DNA of 64,000 nt. Source: Phytophthora sp. 'mugwort'. Taxonomy: Eukaryota; Oomycota; Peronosporomycetes; Peronosporales; Peronosporaceae. Below the pieces are notes generated by a model. It was not told where the DNA came from. It ran no database searches and was given only the letters and a program-made list of their open reading frames with translations. Shown in pieces: positions 11,752 to 22,109 of the stretch. Numbering within the stretch: position 1 is the first letter of the stretch; each line of letters starts with the position of its first letter. The stretch spans positions 1-64,000 of the forward strand of contig JAUCEF010000113.1 in assembly GCA_033558025.1 (NCBI GenBank), in the 5' to 3' direction. The translations under genes and the position numbers were made by a program.

Positions 11752-12078
11752 ATGTATCTTTTAAGAATAACTTTTAAATCATTTCAAAAAATAAATCAAC
11801 TCAAACAAAATTTATTAAAATTAAAAAAAATTAATAAATTCAAAAATATTCAAATACCCGGTGTATTTCAAACAAAACAAAAAAAAAAAATTTTTACATT
11901 ATTAAGATCTCCCCATGTAAATAAAAAATCACGTGAACATTTTATTCATAAAAATTATACTTCTAAAATTAATATAAAATTTAAAAATATTTTTTATTTA
12001 TTAAATTTTTTAGTTTTAATTAAAAAATTTTTATCTAAAAATTCATTAATAAATATTAAAATTATAAAAAAAAATTAA
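11752..12078 (+). CDS. rps10: Small ribosomal subunit protein S10
   Basis: A 108-residue mitoribosomal S10. The most conserved block of the family is clear at residues 50-63, TLLRSPHVNKKSREHF, after the IPGVFQTKQKKKIF segment. It sits between trnF and a four-tRNA cluster, detached from the rpl2-rps19 cluster that follows it in bacteria. Identical in copy 2. Confidence 0.93.
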   Translation: MYLLRITFKSFQKINQLKQNLLKLKKINKFKNIQIPGVFQTKQKKKIFTLLRSPHVNKKSREHFIHKNYTSKINIKFKNIFYLLNFLVLIKKFLSKNSLINIKIIKKN

Positions 12079-12088
12079 AATTAAACTT

Positions 12089-12162
12089 ATGCTTATAGCT
12101 TAAATGGATAAAGCGTTAGATTGCGGATCTATAAAATGAAAGTTCAAATCTTTCTAAGCATA
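12089..12162 (+). tRNA. trnR: tRNA-Arg(GCG), copy 1
   Basis: Acceptor ATGCTTA/TAAGCAT, anticodon loop TTGCGGA (GCG), T arm GAAAG-TTCAAAT-CTTTC. With the GCG anticodon it should read CGT/CGC, while trnR(UCU) reads AGA/AGG. An unmodified GCG is unusual outside this lineage. Confidence 0.9.
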
Positions 12163-12176
12163 TATTTTATTTATTT

Positions 12177-12248
12177 TGAAGTATAGCCAAGTGGTAAGGC
12201 CTCCGTTTTTGGTACGGAAAATCAAAGGTTCGAATCCTTTTACTTCAA
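12177..12248 (+). tRNA. trnQ: tRNA-Gln(UUG), copy 1
   Basis: Acceptor TGAAGTA/TACTTCA, anticodon loop TTTTGGT (UUG) on TCCGT/ACGGA, T arm AAAGG-TTCGAAT-CCTTT. Confidence 0.94.
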
Positions 12249-12250
12249 AA

Positions 12251-12324
12251 GGGCCTATAACTCAGTTGGTTAGAGTATACGCCTGATAAGTGTAAAGTCA
12301 GTAGTTCAAATCTACTTAGGCCCA
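12251..12324 (+). tRNA. trnI: tRNA-Ile(GAU), copy 1
   Basis: Acceptor GGGCCTA/TAGGCCC, anticodon loop CTGATAA (GAU) on TACGC/GTGTA, T arm AGTAG-TTCAAAT-CTACT. Reads ATT/ATC; ATA needs a separate tRNA. Confidence 0.95.
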
Positions 12325-12326
12325 AT

Positions 12327-12399
12327 GAATAATTAACTCAATTGGTAGAGTATTTCGTTTACACCGAAAATGTTAGCGGTTCGAGTCCGTTATTATTCA
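12327..12399 (+). tRNA. trnV: tRNA-Val(UAC), copy 1
   Basis: Acceptor GAATAAT/ATTATTC, anticodon loop TTTACAC (UAC) on TTTCG/CGAAA, T arm GCGGT-TCGAGTC. It lies 2 bp after trnI and 17 bp before rps12. Confidence 0.93.
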
Positions 12400-12416
12400 A
12401 TAAAATAACAAATAAT

Positions 12417-12797
12417 ATGTCAACAATTAATCAATTATTTTTAAAAAAACAAAAACGTTTAGAAAAAAAAAAAAGAAATAAAAGTCCAGCTTTAAAACAA
12501 TGTCCTCAACGTAAAGGTATTTGTTTAAAAGTTTATAATACAACACCTAAAAAACCAAATTCTGCTATGCGTAAAGTAGCAAAAGTACACCTATCTAGTA
12601 GGTATACAATAATTACTTATATTCCAGGTATTGGTCATACTTTACAAGAACATTCAATAGTATTAGTTAGAGGAGGTCGTGTAAAAGATTTACCTGGAGT
12701 AAAATATCATGTAATTCGTGGTAAATATGATTTATTAGGGATTTATTCTCGAAAAACATCAAGATCAAAATATGGAACTAAAATACGAAGAGTATAA
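12417..12797 (+). CDS. rps12: Small ribosomal subunit protein S12
   Basis: A 126-residue S12 of the decoding centre. The family core is nearly unchanged: [36 protein letters not shown] and [19 protein letters not shown] start it at the ATG giving [11 protein letters not shown]; a longer open frame to 12342 runs through trnV. Its 3' end overlaps the start of rps7 by 26 bp, keeping the bacterial str-operon order rps12-rps7. Identical in copy 2. Confidence 0.97.
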   Translation: MSTINQLFLKKQKRLEKKKRNKSPALKQCPQRKGICLKVYNTTPKKPNSAMRKVAKVHLSSRYTIITYIPGIGHTLQEHSIVLVRGGRVKDLPGVKYHVIRGKYDLLGIYSRKTSRSKYGTKIRRV

Positions 12798-13207
12798 AAT
12801 AAAAAAATTATTTATAAATATGTTATTAAAAAAAGGAAAAAAAACTTGTTCTGAAAACATATTTATAAATATTTTAATTACTTTAAAAAAAATTACAAAA
12901 CAAAAACCGAATTTTATTTTATTTAAATCAATTGAAAATTTATTACCGAAATTAAAAGCAATAAGTATTCCATCCAAATAAAAAACGAAATAAAAAAAAA
13001 AAAAAAAAAGATAGATATTTTTTAATGCTTTTAAATGAAGATAAACAAATTAAAAAATCGATATCGTGGTTACTTTTAAATGCAAATTTAAAAAACATAA
13101 CAAACGAAATTATTCAAACTTCAAAAAATAAAAGTAAAACAATCAATACAAAAAAACAATATTATAAAAATATAAAAAAATTAAAATTTAATCTTATTTT
13201 TGATTAA
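12772..13207 (+). pseudogene. rps7: rps7, frameshifted redundant copy
   Basis: Same locus as 54981-55412, but with a 4-base insertion near 12971 (AGTATTCCATCCAAATAAA versus AGTATTCCAAATAAA) and a shorter A-run effect around 13000. The frame closes at 12981 and reopens at 13025. Probably a consensus error. Confidence 0.85.
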
Positions 13208-13267
13208 TTTTTTTAAAATACATTATTTATCATTAAATAATTAATTATTACAAATTATAAAATTCTT

Positions 13268-14180
13268 ATGAAAAATTATTATTATATTAATAAAAAAATT
13301 TACAAATAGAAACTACAACAAATGATTCTAATATCGATAAATTTCAAAATGATTTAAAAATTTTAAAAGAAATTAGTAATAATATACAAAATACACAAAA
13401 ACATCCTTATCATTTAGTAGATCCAAGTCCTTGGCCTTTTATAATTTCTTTTGGACTTTTTTTTTAACTTTTGGTGGTGCTATGTATTTTCATGGTTATA
13501 TTGGCAGTAATTTCTTAATTTTAACAGGATTTTTAATGATTATTTTAACAATGTATACTTGGTTTCGTGATATAGTTAGAGAAGCTGTATATGAAGGTCA
13601 ACATACTAAACAGTACAATTAGGTTTAAGAAATGGTATGCTTTTATTTATTTTTAGTGAATTACTATTTTTTGTTAGTTTTTTTTTGGGCTTTTTTTCAT
13701 TCAGCTTTAGCACCAACACCTGAAATTGGATCTTTATGGCCACCATTAGGTATTGAAACTGTTAATGCTTGGGGTATTCCTTTATTAAATACTGTAATAT
13801 TATTATCATCTGGGGCAACTATTACTTGGGCACACCATTCAATAGTTTTTGGTGATAGAAAAAATGCTATTTTAAGTTTAATTATTACAATTTTATTAGC
13901 TTTTTTTTTTACTTTAATTCAAGCCTATGAATATATTGAAAGTACTTTTTCAATTTCTGATAGTATTTATGGTACAACTTTTTTTTTATTAACAGGTTTT
14001 CATGGTATTCACGTTATTGTAGGTACTATTTTTATTATAGTAAGTACTATTAGATTAATTAATCATCATTTTACAAAACAACATCATTTCGGTTTTGAAG
14101 CTGCAGCTTGGTATTGGCATTTTGTAGATGTTGTTTGGTTATTTTTATTTGTAGCAGTTTACTGGTGGGGAGGTAATTAA
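13268..14180 (+). pseudogene. cox3: cox3, frameshifted redundant copy
   Basis: Same gene as 55473-56387, with base losses in the A-run near 13300 and the T-run near 13463, and rearranged single bases near 13612 and 13683. The frame is broken several times, while the rest matches the intact copy exactly. Probably consensus error. Confidence 0.88.
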
Positions 14181-14204
14181 TTTATTAAAAAATTAATAAT
14201 TTTT

Positions 14205-14923
14205 ATGGTTAGTCCTTTAGAACAATTTGAAATTTTACCTATTTTCAAATACCTTTTGTATTTACTAATGCTTCTTTAATTTTAGTAATAGGTTTAGTTT
14301 ATTTATATATATTTACATGTATAAAAACTAAATTTATTCCAACACGTTTTCAACAAATTTTTGAAATGATTTTTAATATTACAATTGAATTAACTTATTC
14401 TAGTATAGGAAAAGCTGGTAAATATTTTGTTTCATTAATTTTTGTTGTTTTTTTTTTTATTTTATTATGTAATTTAATAGGAATGATTCCATACAGTTTT
14501 ACTATAACAAGTCATTTAATTATTACGTTTACTTTAGCATTAACAATTTATTTAGGTTTTAATTTAATTGGAATTAAAAAACATAAATTTAATTTTTTAA
14601 ATTTATTATTACCTAGTGGTGCAAGTATAGCATTAGTTCCCATCTTAGTACCTATTGAATTAGTTTCATACATTTTTCGTGTAATTAGTTTACCTGTACG
14701 ATTATTTGCAAATATGATGGCTGGACATACTTTATTAAAAGTAATTGCAGGTTTTGCTTGGGCTATGTTAAATGTAAATAGTTTTATTTTTATGGCACAT
14801 TTTATTCCATTAATAATTATTGTATTATTGGTTGGTTTAGAAATTGCTGTAGCTTTAATTCAGGCATATGTGTTTACGATTTTAACGTGTATGTATATAA
14901 ATGATGCTTTAAATTTACATTAA
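14205..14923 (+). pseudogene. atp6: atp6, frameshifted redundant copy
   Basis: Same gene as 56412-57131; one T is missing near 14244 (ATTTTCAAATACC versus ATTTTTCAAATACC), which leaves only an internal ORF from 14366 in frame. Probably consensus error. Confidence 0.88.
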
Positions 14924-14959
14924 TAAAATATACAAAAATAAGATATAATATTTTATATT

Positions 14960-15033
14960 GGAAAAATAGCTCAGTTGGTTAGAGTGGTAGCTTGTCACGC
15001 TATAAGTCGCGGGTTCAAGTCCCGTTTTTTCCG
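14960..15033 (+). tRNA. trnD: tRNA-Asp(GUC), copy 1
   Basis: Acceptor GGAAAAA/TTTTTCC, anticodon loop TTGTCAC (GUC) on GTAGC/GCTAT, T arm GCGGG-TTCAAGT-CCCGT. Confidence 0.95.
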
Positions 15034-15067
15034 TTTAAATTTATTATATTTAAAAAAATTTATAAAT

Positions 15068-15421
15068 ATGTTATTAAATTATTCAAATATTTTTATATTC
15101 TTAATATTAAGTTTATTTTTATCAATTTTAATTTTCATTTTATCTTTTAGTTTAATTAAACAAAAAGATGATTTAGAAAAGTTAACAGCCTATGAATGTG
15201 GATTTAATCCTTATGATGATGCTAGAAAAATTTTTGATGTAAAATTTTATTTAGTAGCTATCCTTTTTATTATTTTTGATTTAGAAGCTGTTTTTATTTT
15301 TCCTTGGGTTTTAACTTTAAGTTCAAATTTTTCATGGGGATTTTGGACTATGATTGAATTTTTAGTTGAATTAGTTATAGGTTTTATTTATATTTGGTGT
15401 AGTGATGCTTTAGAATGGTAA
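15068..15421 (+). CDS. nad3: NADH dehydrogenase subunit 3
   Basis: A 117-residue membrane subunit of complex I. After a first helix it has the invariant loop LTAYECGFNPYDDAR, whose Cys marks the active/deactive switch near the quinone channel, then helices 2 and 3 (YLVAILFIIFDLEAVFIFPW and the C-terminal helix). I use the ATG at 15068; a longer frame reaches back into trnD. Identical in copy 2. Confidence 0.96.
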   Translation: MLLNYSNIFIFLILSLFLSILIFILSFSLIKQKDDLEKLTAYECGFNPYDDARKIFDVKFYLVAILFIIFDLEAVFIFPWVLTLSSNFSWGFWTMIEFLVELVIGFIYIWCSDALEW

Positions 15422-15635
15422 ATTATTTAAAAATATAAAAAAATTTATTGTTATTAAATTAAAAAAATTTTTATAAAATTATTTTAACTATATTAATTTT
15501 AATATAATTTTTTTTAATAAAATTATATTTTAATTTAAAATTAGTTAAAGTATATAATAATATTATATATAATTTAAAATTTTTTATATAATTAAATATT
15601 CTAAAAAAGTTTATTCTTTAAGATATTTTAAATAA

Positions 15636-15887
<252 letters not shown>

Positions 15888-16050
15888 TTAAAATTAAATC
15901 CTGAAAAATATGATAAAAATTAATTTTTATCGTATTTTATGTTATATATATACTAATACTGGTTATAGTATTTATTTTAGAAAAAAAATTATTTATTTTT
16001 TTAATATATAAATATTTATAATTATAAATATTTATAATTATTTTTTATTT

Positions 16051-16617
16051 ATGAAAGTATTAAAAAAATTTAGTCAATATTTATTACAGATTTTACCAAT
16101 AATAAATTATACTTTATATAAAAATGAATTATGTATAAATATTTCTACAAAAAATTTAATTCCTATTTTATTTTTTTTAAAAAATCATACAAATACTCAA
16201 TTTAAAGTATTATCAGAAATTTGTGTTATAGATTATATTAATAAAAAAAAACGTTTTGAAATAATTTATAATTTATTAAGTATTCGTTTTAATAGTCGTT
16301 TAAAAATTAAAATAATAATTAATGAATTACAACCGGTAGATTCAATTATAAAAATATATCAATCAGCCAATTGGTGTGAAAGAGAAGTTTGGGATATGTT
16401 TGGTATTTTTTTTTTATACCATCCCGATTTAAGACGGATTTTAACAGATTATGGTTTTGAAGGACATCCTTTACGTAAAGATTTCCCTTTAAGTGGTTTT
16501 TTAGAAATTTTTTATAATGAATTAAAAAAACGTGTTGTTTATGAACCCATTAATTTATCACAACAATACCGATTATTTGAATTTAATAATCCTTGGAATA
16601 ATAAAATAAATATGTAA
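16051..16617 (+). CDS. nad9: NADH dehydrogenase subunit 9 (30 kDa)
   Basis: A 188-residue soluble subunit of the complex I peripheral arm (NuoC family). Diagnostic C-terminal half: SANWCEREVWDMFGIFF, HPDLRRILTDYGFEGHPLRKDFPLSG, and a tail with VVYEPINLSQQYRLFEF. It is followed by cob 47 bp downstream. Identical in copy 2. Confidence 0.96.
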   Translation: MKVLKKFSQYLLQILPIINYTLYKNELCINISTKNLIPILFFLKNHTNTQFKVLSEICVIDYINKKKRFEIIYNLLSIRFNSRLKIKIIINELQPVDSIIKIYQSANWCEREVWDMFGIFFLYHPDLRRILTDYGFEGHPLRKDFPLSGFLEIFYNELKKRVVYEPINLSQQYRLFEFNNPWNNKINM

Positions 16618-16664
16618 TATTTTATTAATTATTTTTGCTTTTAGGTAATTTTTCATTTCATATT

Positions 16665-17840
16665 ATGAGATGGAATAAAAAATCATTATTTGCGATTCTT
16701 AATAATCATTTAATAGATTATCCTACACCTATTAATTTAAATTATTTTTTTGGATTCGGTTCGTTAGCTGGTATTATGTTAGTAATACAAATTTTAACAG
16801 GTATTTTTTTAGCAATGCATTATACTCCACATATTGATTTAGCTTTTAATAGTGTTGAACATATTATGAGAGATGTAAATAATGGTTGGTTAATTAGATA
16901 TACACATGCAAATGGAGCATCTTTTTTTTTTATTGTTGTATATATTCATATTTTTCGTGGTTTATATTATGGTTCTTATATCACACCAAGAGAAGCTATA
17001 TGGTCTTCTGGTGTAATTATTTTTATTTTAATGATGGCTACAGCTTTTATGGGTTATGTTTTACCTTGGGGACAAATGAGTTTTTGGGGTGCAACTGTTA
17101 TTACTAATTTATTTTCTGCAATACCCTTAATAGGAAAAGATATTGTTGATTGGCTTTGGGGCGGATTTGCTGTTGATAATCCAACATTAAATCGTTTTTT
17201 TAGTTTACATTTTACATTACCTTTTATAATTGTGGGTGCCGTATTGATACATTTAATTTTATTACATGAAGTTGGTTCAAATAATCCTTTAGGTATTACA
17301 TTAAAAAATGAAAATATACCTTTTTATCCATATTTTTATACTAAAGATTTATTTGGATTAATGATCTTATTTTTGATTTTCTTTATTTTTATTTTTTTTT
17401 ATCCTAATACATTAGGTCATCCCGATAATTATATTGAAGCAAATCCAATGAAAACACCTTTACATATCGTACCAGAATGGTATTTTTTACCGTTTTATGC
17501 AATTTTAAGATCTATTCCTAATAAAATTGGCGGTGTTATAGCTATGTTTGGTTCATTACTTATTTTATTAACAATACCTTTTACAAATTCATCTGAAATT
17601 AGAAGTACAGCTTTTAGACCTATATTTAAAATTTGTTATTGGTTATTAGTTATAGCTTTTTTATTATTAGGTTGGGTTGGACAATGTCCAGTTGAATATC
17701 CTTATACTGAAATTGGTATTATAAGTATGATTTATTATTTTTTTTTTTTTATAATAATTATACCATTTTTAGGTAAATTAGAAACTTATTTAGTACGTTA
17801 TAATATTAATAAAAAATCTTTAATAAATAAAAATAAATAA
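16665..17840 (+). CDS. cob: Cytochrome b
   Basis: A 391-residue core subunit of complex III. Haem-binding His residues are at 81, 95, 182 and 196; the Qo motif PEWY is present in [14 protein letters not shown], along with [21 protein letters not shown] start at the ATG at 16665 (MRWNKKS), which matches the usual N-terminus; the open frame extends 10 codons further only through a TTG. Its stop is 7 bp from the outer edge of the inverted repeat, where a headless nad11 follows. Identical in copy 2. Confidence 0.97.
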   Translation: MRWNKKSLFAILNNHLIDYPTPINLNYFFGFGSLAGIMLVIQILTGIFLAMHYTPHIDLAFNSVEHIMRDVNNGWLIRYTHANGASFFFIVVYIHIFRGLYYGSYITPREAIWSSGVIIFILMMATAFMGYVLPWGQMSFWGATVITNLFSAIPLIGKDIVDWLWGGFAVDNPTLNRFFSLHFTLPFIIVGAVLIHLILLHEVGSNNPLGITLKNENIPFYPYFYTKDLFGLMILFLIFFIFIFFYPNTLGHPDNYIEANPMKTPLHIVPEWYFLPFYAILRSIPNKIGGVIAMFGSLLILLTIPFTNSSEIRSTAFRPIFKICYWLLVIAFLLLGWVGQCPVEYPYTEIGIISMIYYFFFFIIIIPFLGKLETYLVRYNINKKSLINKNK

Positions 17841-17847
17841 TTTAAAT

Positions 17848-19419
17848 TGTATTCATTGTACACGTTGTGTACGTTTTGCTAATGAAATTTGTGGAATTGA
17901 CGGTTTAGGTACAACAGGTCGTGGTAATAAAACTGAAATTAATTTTTATTCTTCAAATATTTTTAAATCCGAATTTTCTGGTAATTTAGTAGATTTATGT
18001 CCTGTTGGTGCATTAACTTCTAAACCCTATACTTTTAAAGCACGTTCTTGGGAATTAAAAAAAAAAGAGGGTATTGCTATTTTAGATAGTATTGGTTCAA
18101 ATATTAAAATTGATATTTTTAATAATGAAATTATACGTATTTTACCTAAAACTAATTTTAATATTAATAAAGAATGGATATCAGATAAAACAAGATATTT
18201 TTTTGATAGTTTAAAATATCAACGATTAAAATATCCATTATTAAAAGATAATCAAAACAATTTTCATAGGATTTCTTGGTTAGATGCTCTAAATATTATT
18301 AATAAAAAATTGATAATTACAGATAGTTTTAATGCTAAAAGTATTATTGGTGATTTAACTGATTTAGAATCTCTTTTTTTATTAAAAAAAAATTTAAATA
18401 AATTAGGAATTTCAAATGTAAATTATGAACAATTTTTAAAAAATCGACAAATTAAGATAAATTCTGATTTAGCTTCAAATTTTTTATTTAATAATACTTT
18501 AAAATCTATTGAAGAATCTGATGTTTGTTTAATAATTGGTAGTGATATTCGTCAAGAAGGTTCTATTTTAAATATTCATTTAATTAATCGTTTAAAAAAA
18601 GGAAATTTTAAAATAGCATATATCGGTAATAAAATTAATTTTACTTATCCAGTAAAACATTTAGGATTAACTTTTAAAACTTTAATAAATATTATTTTAG
18701 GAAAACATGTATTTTGTAAACAATTAAAAAAAGCAAAAAAACCTTTAATTATTATAGGTAGTAATATTTTAAATCAAAAAAATGGTTTTTTTTTATTATC
18801 AAAATTAAAAAATTTATCATTTATTAACCATAATATTAATTTCTTTAATTTTCAAACTTCTTTAATTAATTTTTTTGAAATTACTTTTCCAAAATCATTA
18901 AATATGTTAAATAATTCAAAATTATATTATTTATTTAATACAAATTTACAAAATAAATTAAAAATAACTAAAAATAGTTTTGTTATTTATCAAGGACATC
19001 ATTTTACTAAAGATGCTCAAAATTCAAATCTAATTTTACCTGGATTAACTTTTTTAGAAAAAAATGGAATGTATATTAATTTAGAAGGTTTTATTCAAAA
19101 AAATGAACAAATTTTAAATGTAAATATAGAACAACGTAAAGATTCTATAATTTATAGAAATCTTTATAAATTTTTATTAAATAAAAATCAATCTAAATCA
19201 GAAGCTTTTTTAAAAATTAAAGATATTTTACCTTATTTATTAAAAAAAAAAATAAAAATTATTTATAATTTTAGTTTTAATAAAAAATTTTTAAAAATTA
19301 ATATTAATTTTTTAGATTCATTAATTAAAAATAATTATTATACAAATATATTAGAACAATATTCAAAAATATTGATTAATTCTAATAAAATTTTCAAAAA
19401 TCAATCAAAATTATTATGA
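17848..19419 (+). pseudogene. nad11: nad11, 5'-truncated copy in the inverted repeat
   Basis: Identical to codons 146-668 of the complete nad11 on the minus strand (22106-24112), but the first 145 codons are missing: the join to the cob flank falls exactly where the inverted repeat ends. Lost are the [2Fe-2S] domain and the His-Cys3 cluster ligands; what remains starts at the first Cys of the CIHCTRC cluster motif. No ATG opens the frame before deep inside the gene (a TTG at 18310 is the first candidate). It overlaps nad1 by 4 bp (ATGA), as the complete gene does. I judge it non-functional, kept identical by repeat copy-correction. Confidence 0.88.
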
Positions 19420-20396
19420 TATACACAATTTTAAAATTTTTAATTTTCATATTACCTTTATTAATTGCTGTGGCTTATTTTACTTTAGTTGAACGTAAAA
19501 TATTAGCTTCTATTCAAAGAAGAAGAGGACCTAATGTTGTAGGTACTTTTGGATTATTACAACCATTAGCTGATGGTCTTAAATTATTCGTAAAAGAAAC
19601 AATTTTACCAAGTAATGCTGATGTAATTTTATTTATATTTGCACCTATTTTAGCTTTTTTTTTAAGTCTATTAAGTTGGACAATAATACCTTTAGGTTTT
19701 GGTATGTTTTTTACTGAATTAAATATTGGTATTTTATATTTAATAGCAATTTCATCTTTAGGTGTATACGGTGTTATTATAGGTGGTTGGTCAAGTAATT
19801 CTAAATATTCGTTTTTAGGGGCTTTAAGATCAACAGCACAAATGATTTCATATGAATTAACTATTGGGTTTTCAATTCTTTCAGTAATTGTTTGTGCAAA
19901 ATCTTTAAATTTAATTTCTATTATTTGGGCACAAAAAACGGTATGGTATTGTTTTCCTCTTTTTCCTATTTTTATAATTTTTTTTATATCTTGTTTAGCA
20001 GAAACAAATCGACATCCCTTTGATTTACCTGAAGCTGAAGCTGAATTAGTTTCAGGTTATAATGTAGAATATTCTGCAATGGGTTTTGCATTATTTTTTT
20101 TAGGTGAATATGCTAATATGTTATTAATGAGTAGTTTAACTACGATTTTATTTTTAGGTGGTTGGTTAGCACCTTTCCCTTTTAGTATAAATTGTATTAA
20201 TTTTTTACCCGGATCTTTTTGGTTTAGTATTAAAATTTGTTTTTTTGTTGTTTTATTTGTAGTTGCTCGAGCTATTTTACCTCGATATCGTTATGACCAA
20301 TTAATGCGTTTAGGTTGGAAAGTATTTCTACCTTTTTCATTATCCTGGTTTTTATATACTGCAAGTATTTTAATAAGTTTTAATTGGTTAATTTAA
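19416..20396 (+). CDS. nad1: NADH dehydrogenase subunit 1 (arm A)
   Basis: A 326-residue membrane subunit of complex I at the quinone entry site (NuoH). Blocks seen: [20 protein letters not shown] at residues 24-43, [11 protein letters not shown], the loop [27 protein letters not shown] near residues 197-223, and the C-terminal [18 protein letters not shown]. The ATG overlaps the nad11 stop by 4 bp (ATGA), so the two were probably co-translated or at least co-transcribed. The same gene lies in the opposite arm (21129-22109). Confidence 0.97.
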   Translation: MIYTILKFLIFILPLLIAVAYFTLVERKILASIQRRRGPNVVGTFGLLQPLADGLKLFVKETILPSNADVILFIFAPILAFFLSLLSWTIIPLGFGMFFTELNIGILYLIAISSLGVYGVIIGGWSSNSKYSFLGALRSTAQMISYELTIGFSILSVIVCAKSLNLISIIWAQKTVWYCFPLFPIFIIFFISCLAETNRHPFDLPEAEAELVSGYNVEYSAMGFALFFLGEYANMLLMSSLTTILFLGGWLAPFPFSINCINFLPGSFWFSIKICFFVVLFVVARAILPRYRYDQLMRLGWKVFLPFSLSWFLYTASILISFNWLI

Positions 20397-20398
20397 TT

Positions 20399-20701
20399 AT
20401 GAATATTTTAAATCATTTTATTTTTACTTTTTTTTTATTCTGTCTTGGATTATTTGGTATAATTTTAAATAGACAGAATATTATTATTATTTTAATGTCT
20501 ATTGAATTATTATTATTATCAATTAATTTAAATTTTATTTATTTTGCAGTTTTAATTGATGATATAATAGGACAAGTTTTTTCTTTATTAATTTTAACAG
20601 TAGCTGCAGCAGAATCAGCTATTGGATTAGCTATTATGATTATTTTCTTTAAATTATATGGAGATATTTCAATTTATAAAATAAATTTATTATCATTATA
20701 A
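20399..20701 (+). CDS. nad4L: NADH dehydrogenase subunit 4L (arm A)
   Basis: A 100-residue, three-helix subunit of complex I (NuoK). Conserved: NIIIILMSIELLLLSINLNF with the membrane Glu, and VAAAESAIGLAIMI with the second one. I start at ATG 20399, two bases after the nad1 stop; a TTG-started version five codons longer overlaps nad1. Its 3' end is the source of the 67-bp unit repeated in the hinge. Confidence 0.95.
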   Translation: MNILNHFIFTFFLFCLGLFGIILNRQNIIIILMSIELLLLSINLNFIYFAVLIDDIIGQVFSLLILTVAAAESAIGLAIMIIFFKLYGDISIYKINLLSL

Positions 20702-20823
20702 TAAATTTATTTTATAAATTGAAATATCTCCATATAATTTAAAGAAAATAAATTTATTATAATGATAATAAATTTATTTTATAAATTGAAATATCTCCAT
20801 ATAATTTAAAGAAAATAAATTTA
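20702..20823. repeat. Hinge between inverted repeat arms, 67-bp tandem units (junction 1)
   Basis: The landmark GAAATATCTCC recurs at 20721, 20788 and 20855, an exact 67-bp period. Each unit is an antisense fragment of the nad4L 3' end, cut at GAAAATAA and rejoined to the nad4L stop region; only the third copy runs on into the real minus-strand nad4L. On the arm A side there is a single sense copy (GAGATATTTC at 20661). Junction 2 has a different count: two sense copies and one antisense. Confidence 0.85.
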
Positions 20824-21126
20824 TTATAATGATAATAAATTTATTTTATAAATTGAAATATCTCCATATAATTTAAAGAAAATAATCATAATAGCTAATC
20901 CAATAGCTGATTCTGCTGCAGCTACTGTTAAAATTAATAAAGAAAAAACTTGTCCTATTATATCATCAATTAAAACTGCAAAATAAATAAAATTTAAATT
21001 AATTGATAATAATAATAATTCAATAGACATTAAAATAATAATAATATTCTGTCTATTTAAAATTATACCAAATAATCCAAGACAGAATAAAAAAAAAGTA
21101 AAAATAAAATGATTTAAAATATTCAT
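20824..21126 (-). CDS. nad4L: NADH dehydrogenase subunit 4L (arm B)
   Basis: Exact inverted copy of 20399-20701, 100 residues, with the same two membrane Glu motifs. It is the 3' end of the minus-strand group nad11-nad1-nad4L, here with a complete nad11, so this is the arm with the ancestral gene order. The three genes are packed with a 4-bp overlap and a 2-bp gap. Confidence 0.95.
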   Translation of the reverse strand: MNILNHFIFTFFLFCLGLFGIILNRQNIIIILMSIELLLLSINLNFIYFAVLIDDIIGQVFSLLILTVAAAESAIGLAIMIIFFKLYGDISIYKINLLSL

Positions 21127-21128
21127 AA

Positions 21129-22109
21129 TTAAATTAACCAATTAAAACTTATTAAAATACTTGCAGTATATAAAAACCAGGATAATGAAAAAGGTAGAAA
21201 TACTTTCCAACCTAAACGCATTAATTGGTCATAACGATATCGAGGTAAAATAGCTCGAGCAACTACAAATAAAACAACAAAAAAACAAATTTTAATACTA
21301 AACCAAAAAGATCCGGGTAAAAAATTAATACAATTTATACTAAAAGGGAAAGGTGCTAACCAACCACCTAAAAATAAAATCGTAGTTAAACTACTCATTA
21401 ATAACATATTAGCATATTCACCTAAAAAAAATAATGCAAAACCCATTGCAGAATATTCTACATTATAACCTGAAACTAATTCAGCTTCAGCTTCAGGTAA
21501 ATCAAAGGGATGTCGATTTGTTTCTGCTAAACAAGATATAAAAAAAATTATAAAAATAGGAAAAAGAGGAAAACAATACCATACCGTTTTTTGTGCCCAA
21601 ATAATAGAAATTAAATTTAAAGATTTTGCACAAACAATTACTGAAAGAATTGAAAACCCAATAGTTAATTCATATGAAATCATTTGTGCTGTTGATCTTA
21701 AAGCCCCTAAAAACGAATATTTAGAATTACTTGACCAACCACCTATAATAACACCGTATACACCTAAAGATGAAATTGCTATTAAATATAAAATACCAAT
21801 ATTTAATTCAGTAAAAAACATACCAAAACCTAAAGGTATTATTGTCCAACTTAATAGACTTAAAAAAAAAGCTAAAATAGGTGCAAATATAAATAAAATT
21901 ACATCAGCATTACTTGGTAAAATTGTTTCTTTTACGAATAATTTAAGACCATCAGCTAATGGTTGTAATAATCCAAAAGTACCTACAACATTAGGTCCTC
22001 TTCTTCTTTGAATAGAAGCTAATATTTTACGTTCAACTAAAGTAAAATAAGCCACAGCAATTAATAAAGGTAATATGAAAATTAAAAATTTTAAAATTGT
22101 GTATATCAT
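21129..22109 (-). CDS. nad1: NADH dehydrogenase subunit 1 (arm B)
   Basis: Identical 326-residue protein to the arm A gene, with the same quinone-site loop and the ATGA overlap with the nad11 stop. In this arm the upstream nad11 is complete, so nad1 is probably translated from a nad11-nad1-nad4L transcript. Confidence 0.97.
   Translation of the reverse strand: MIYTILKFLIFILPLLIAVAYFTLVERKILASIQRRRGPNVVGTFGLLQPLADGLKLFVKETILPSNADVILFIFAPILAFFLSLLSWTIIPLGFGMFFTELNIGILYLIAISSLGVYGVIIGGWSSNSKYSFLGALRSTAQMISYELTIGFSILSVIVCAKSLNLISIIWAQKTVWYCFPLFPIFIIFFISCLAETNRHPFDLPEAEAELVSGYNVEYSAMGFALFFLGEYANMLLMSSLTTILFLGGWLAPFPFSINCINFLPGSFWFSIKICFFVVLFVVARAILPRYRYDQLMRLGWKVFLPFSLSWFLYTASILISFNWLI

Larger units (their letters stand above)
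17848..20701 (+). repeat. Inverted repeat arm A (2,854 bp)
   Basis: Reverse complement of 20824-23677: holds nad11 from codon 146, nad1 and nad4L. The outer boundary is sharp: plus strand TTTAAATTGTATTC versus ATGACAAGATGTATTC on the other arm, sharing only from TGTATTC on. At the inner end the match extends about 12 bp past the nad4L stop. Because the unique flanks differ (cob here, the 5' part of nad11 there), this is a true genomic repeat, not a fold-back read artefact. Confidence 0.9.

Noticed and set aside
12765..12977. Minus-strand ORFs opposite rps7 (also 54974-55303) and opposite the cox2-cox1 spacer (41588-41785)
   Set aside because: Shadows of Lys-rich or AT-rich sequence; Phe/Ile-rich antisense products without motifs.
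16635..16664. TTG start for cob, and TTG starts for nad4L and the 176-codon ORF
   Set aside because: An ATG a few codons downstream gives the usual family start; no evidence here requires TTG initiation.
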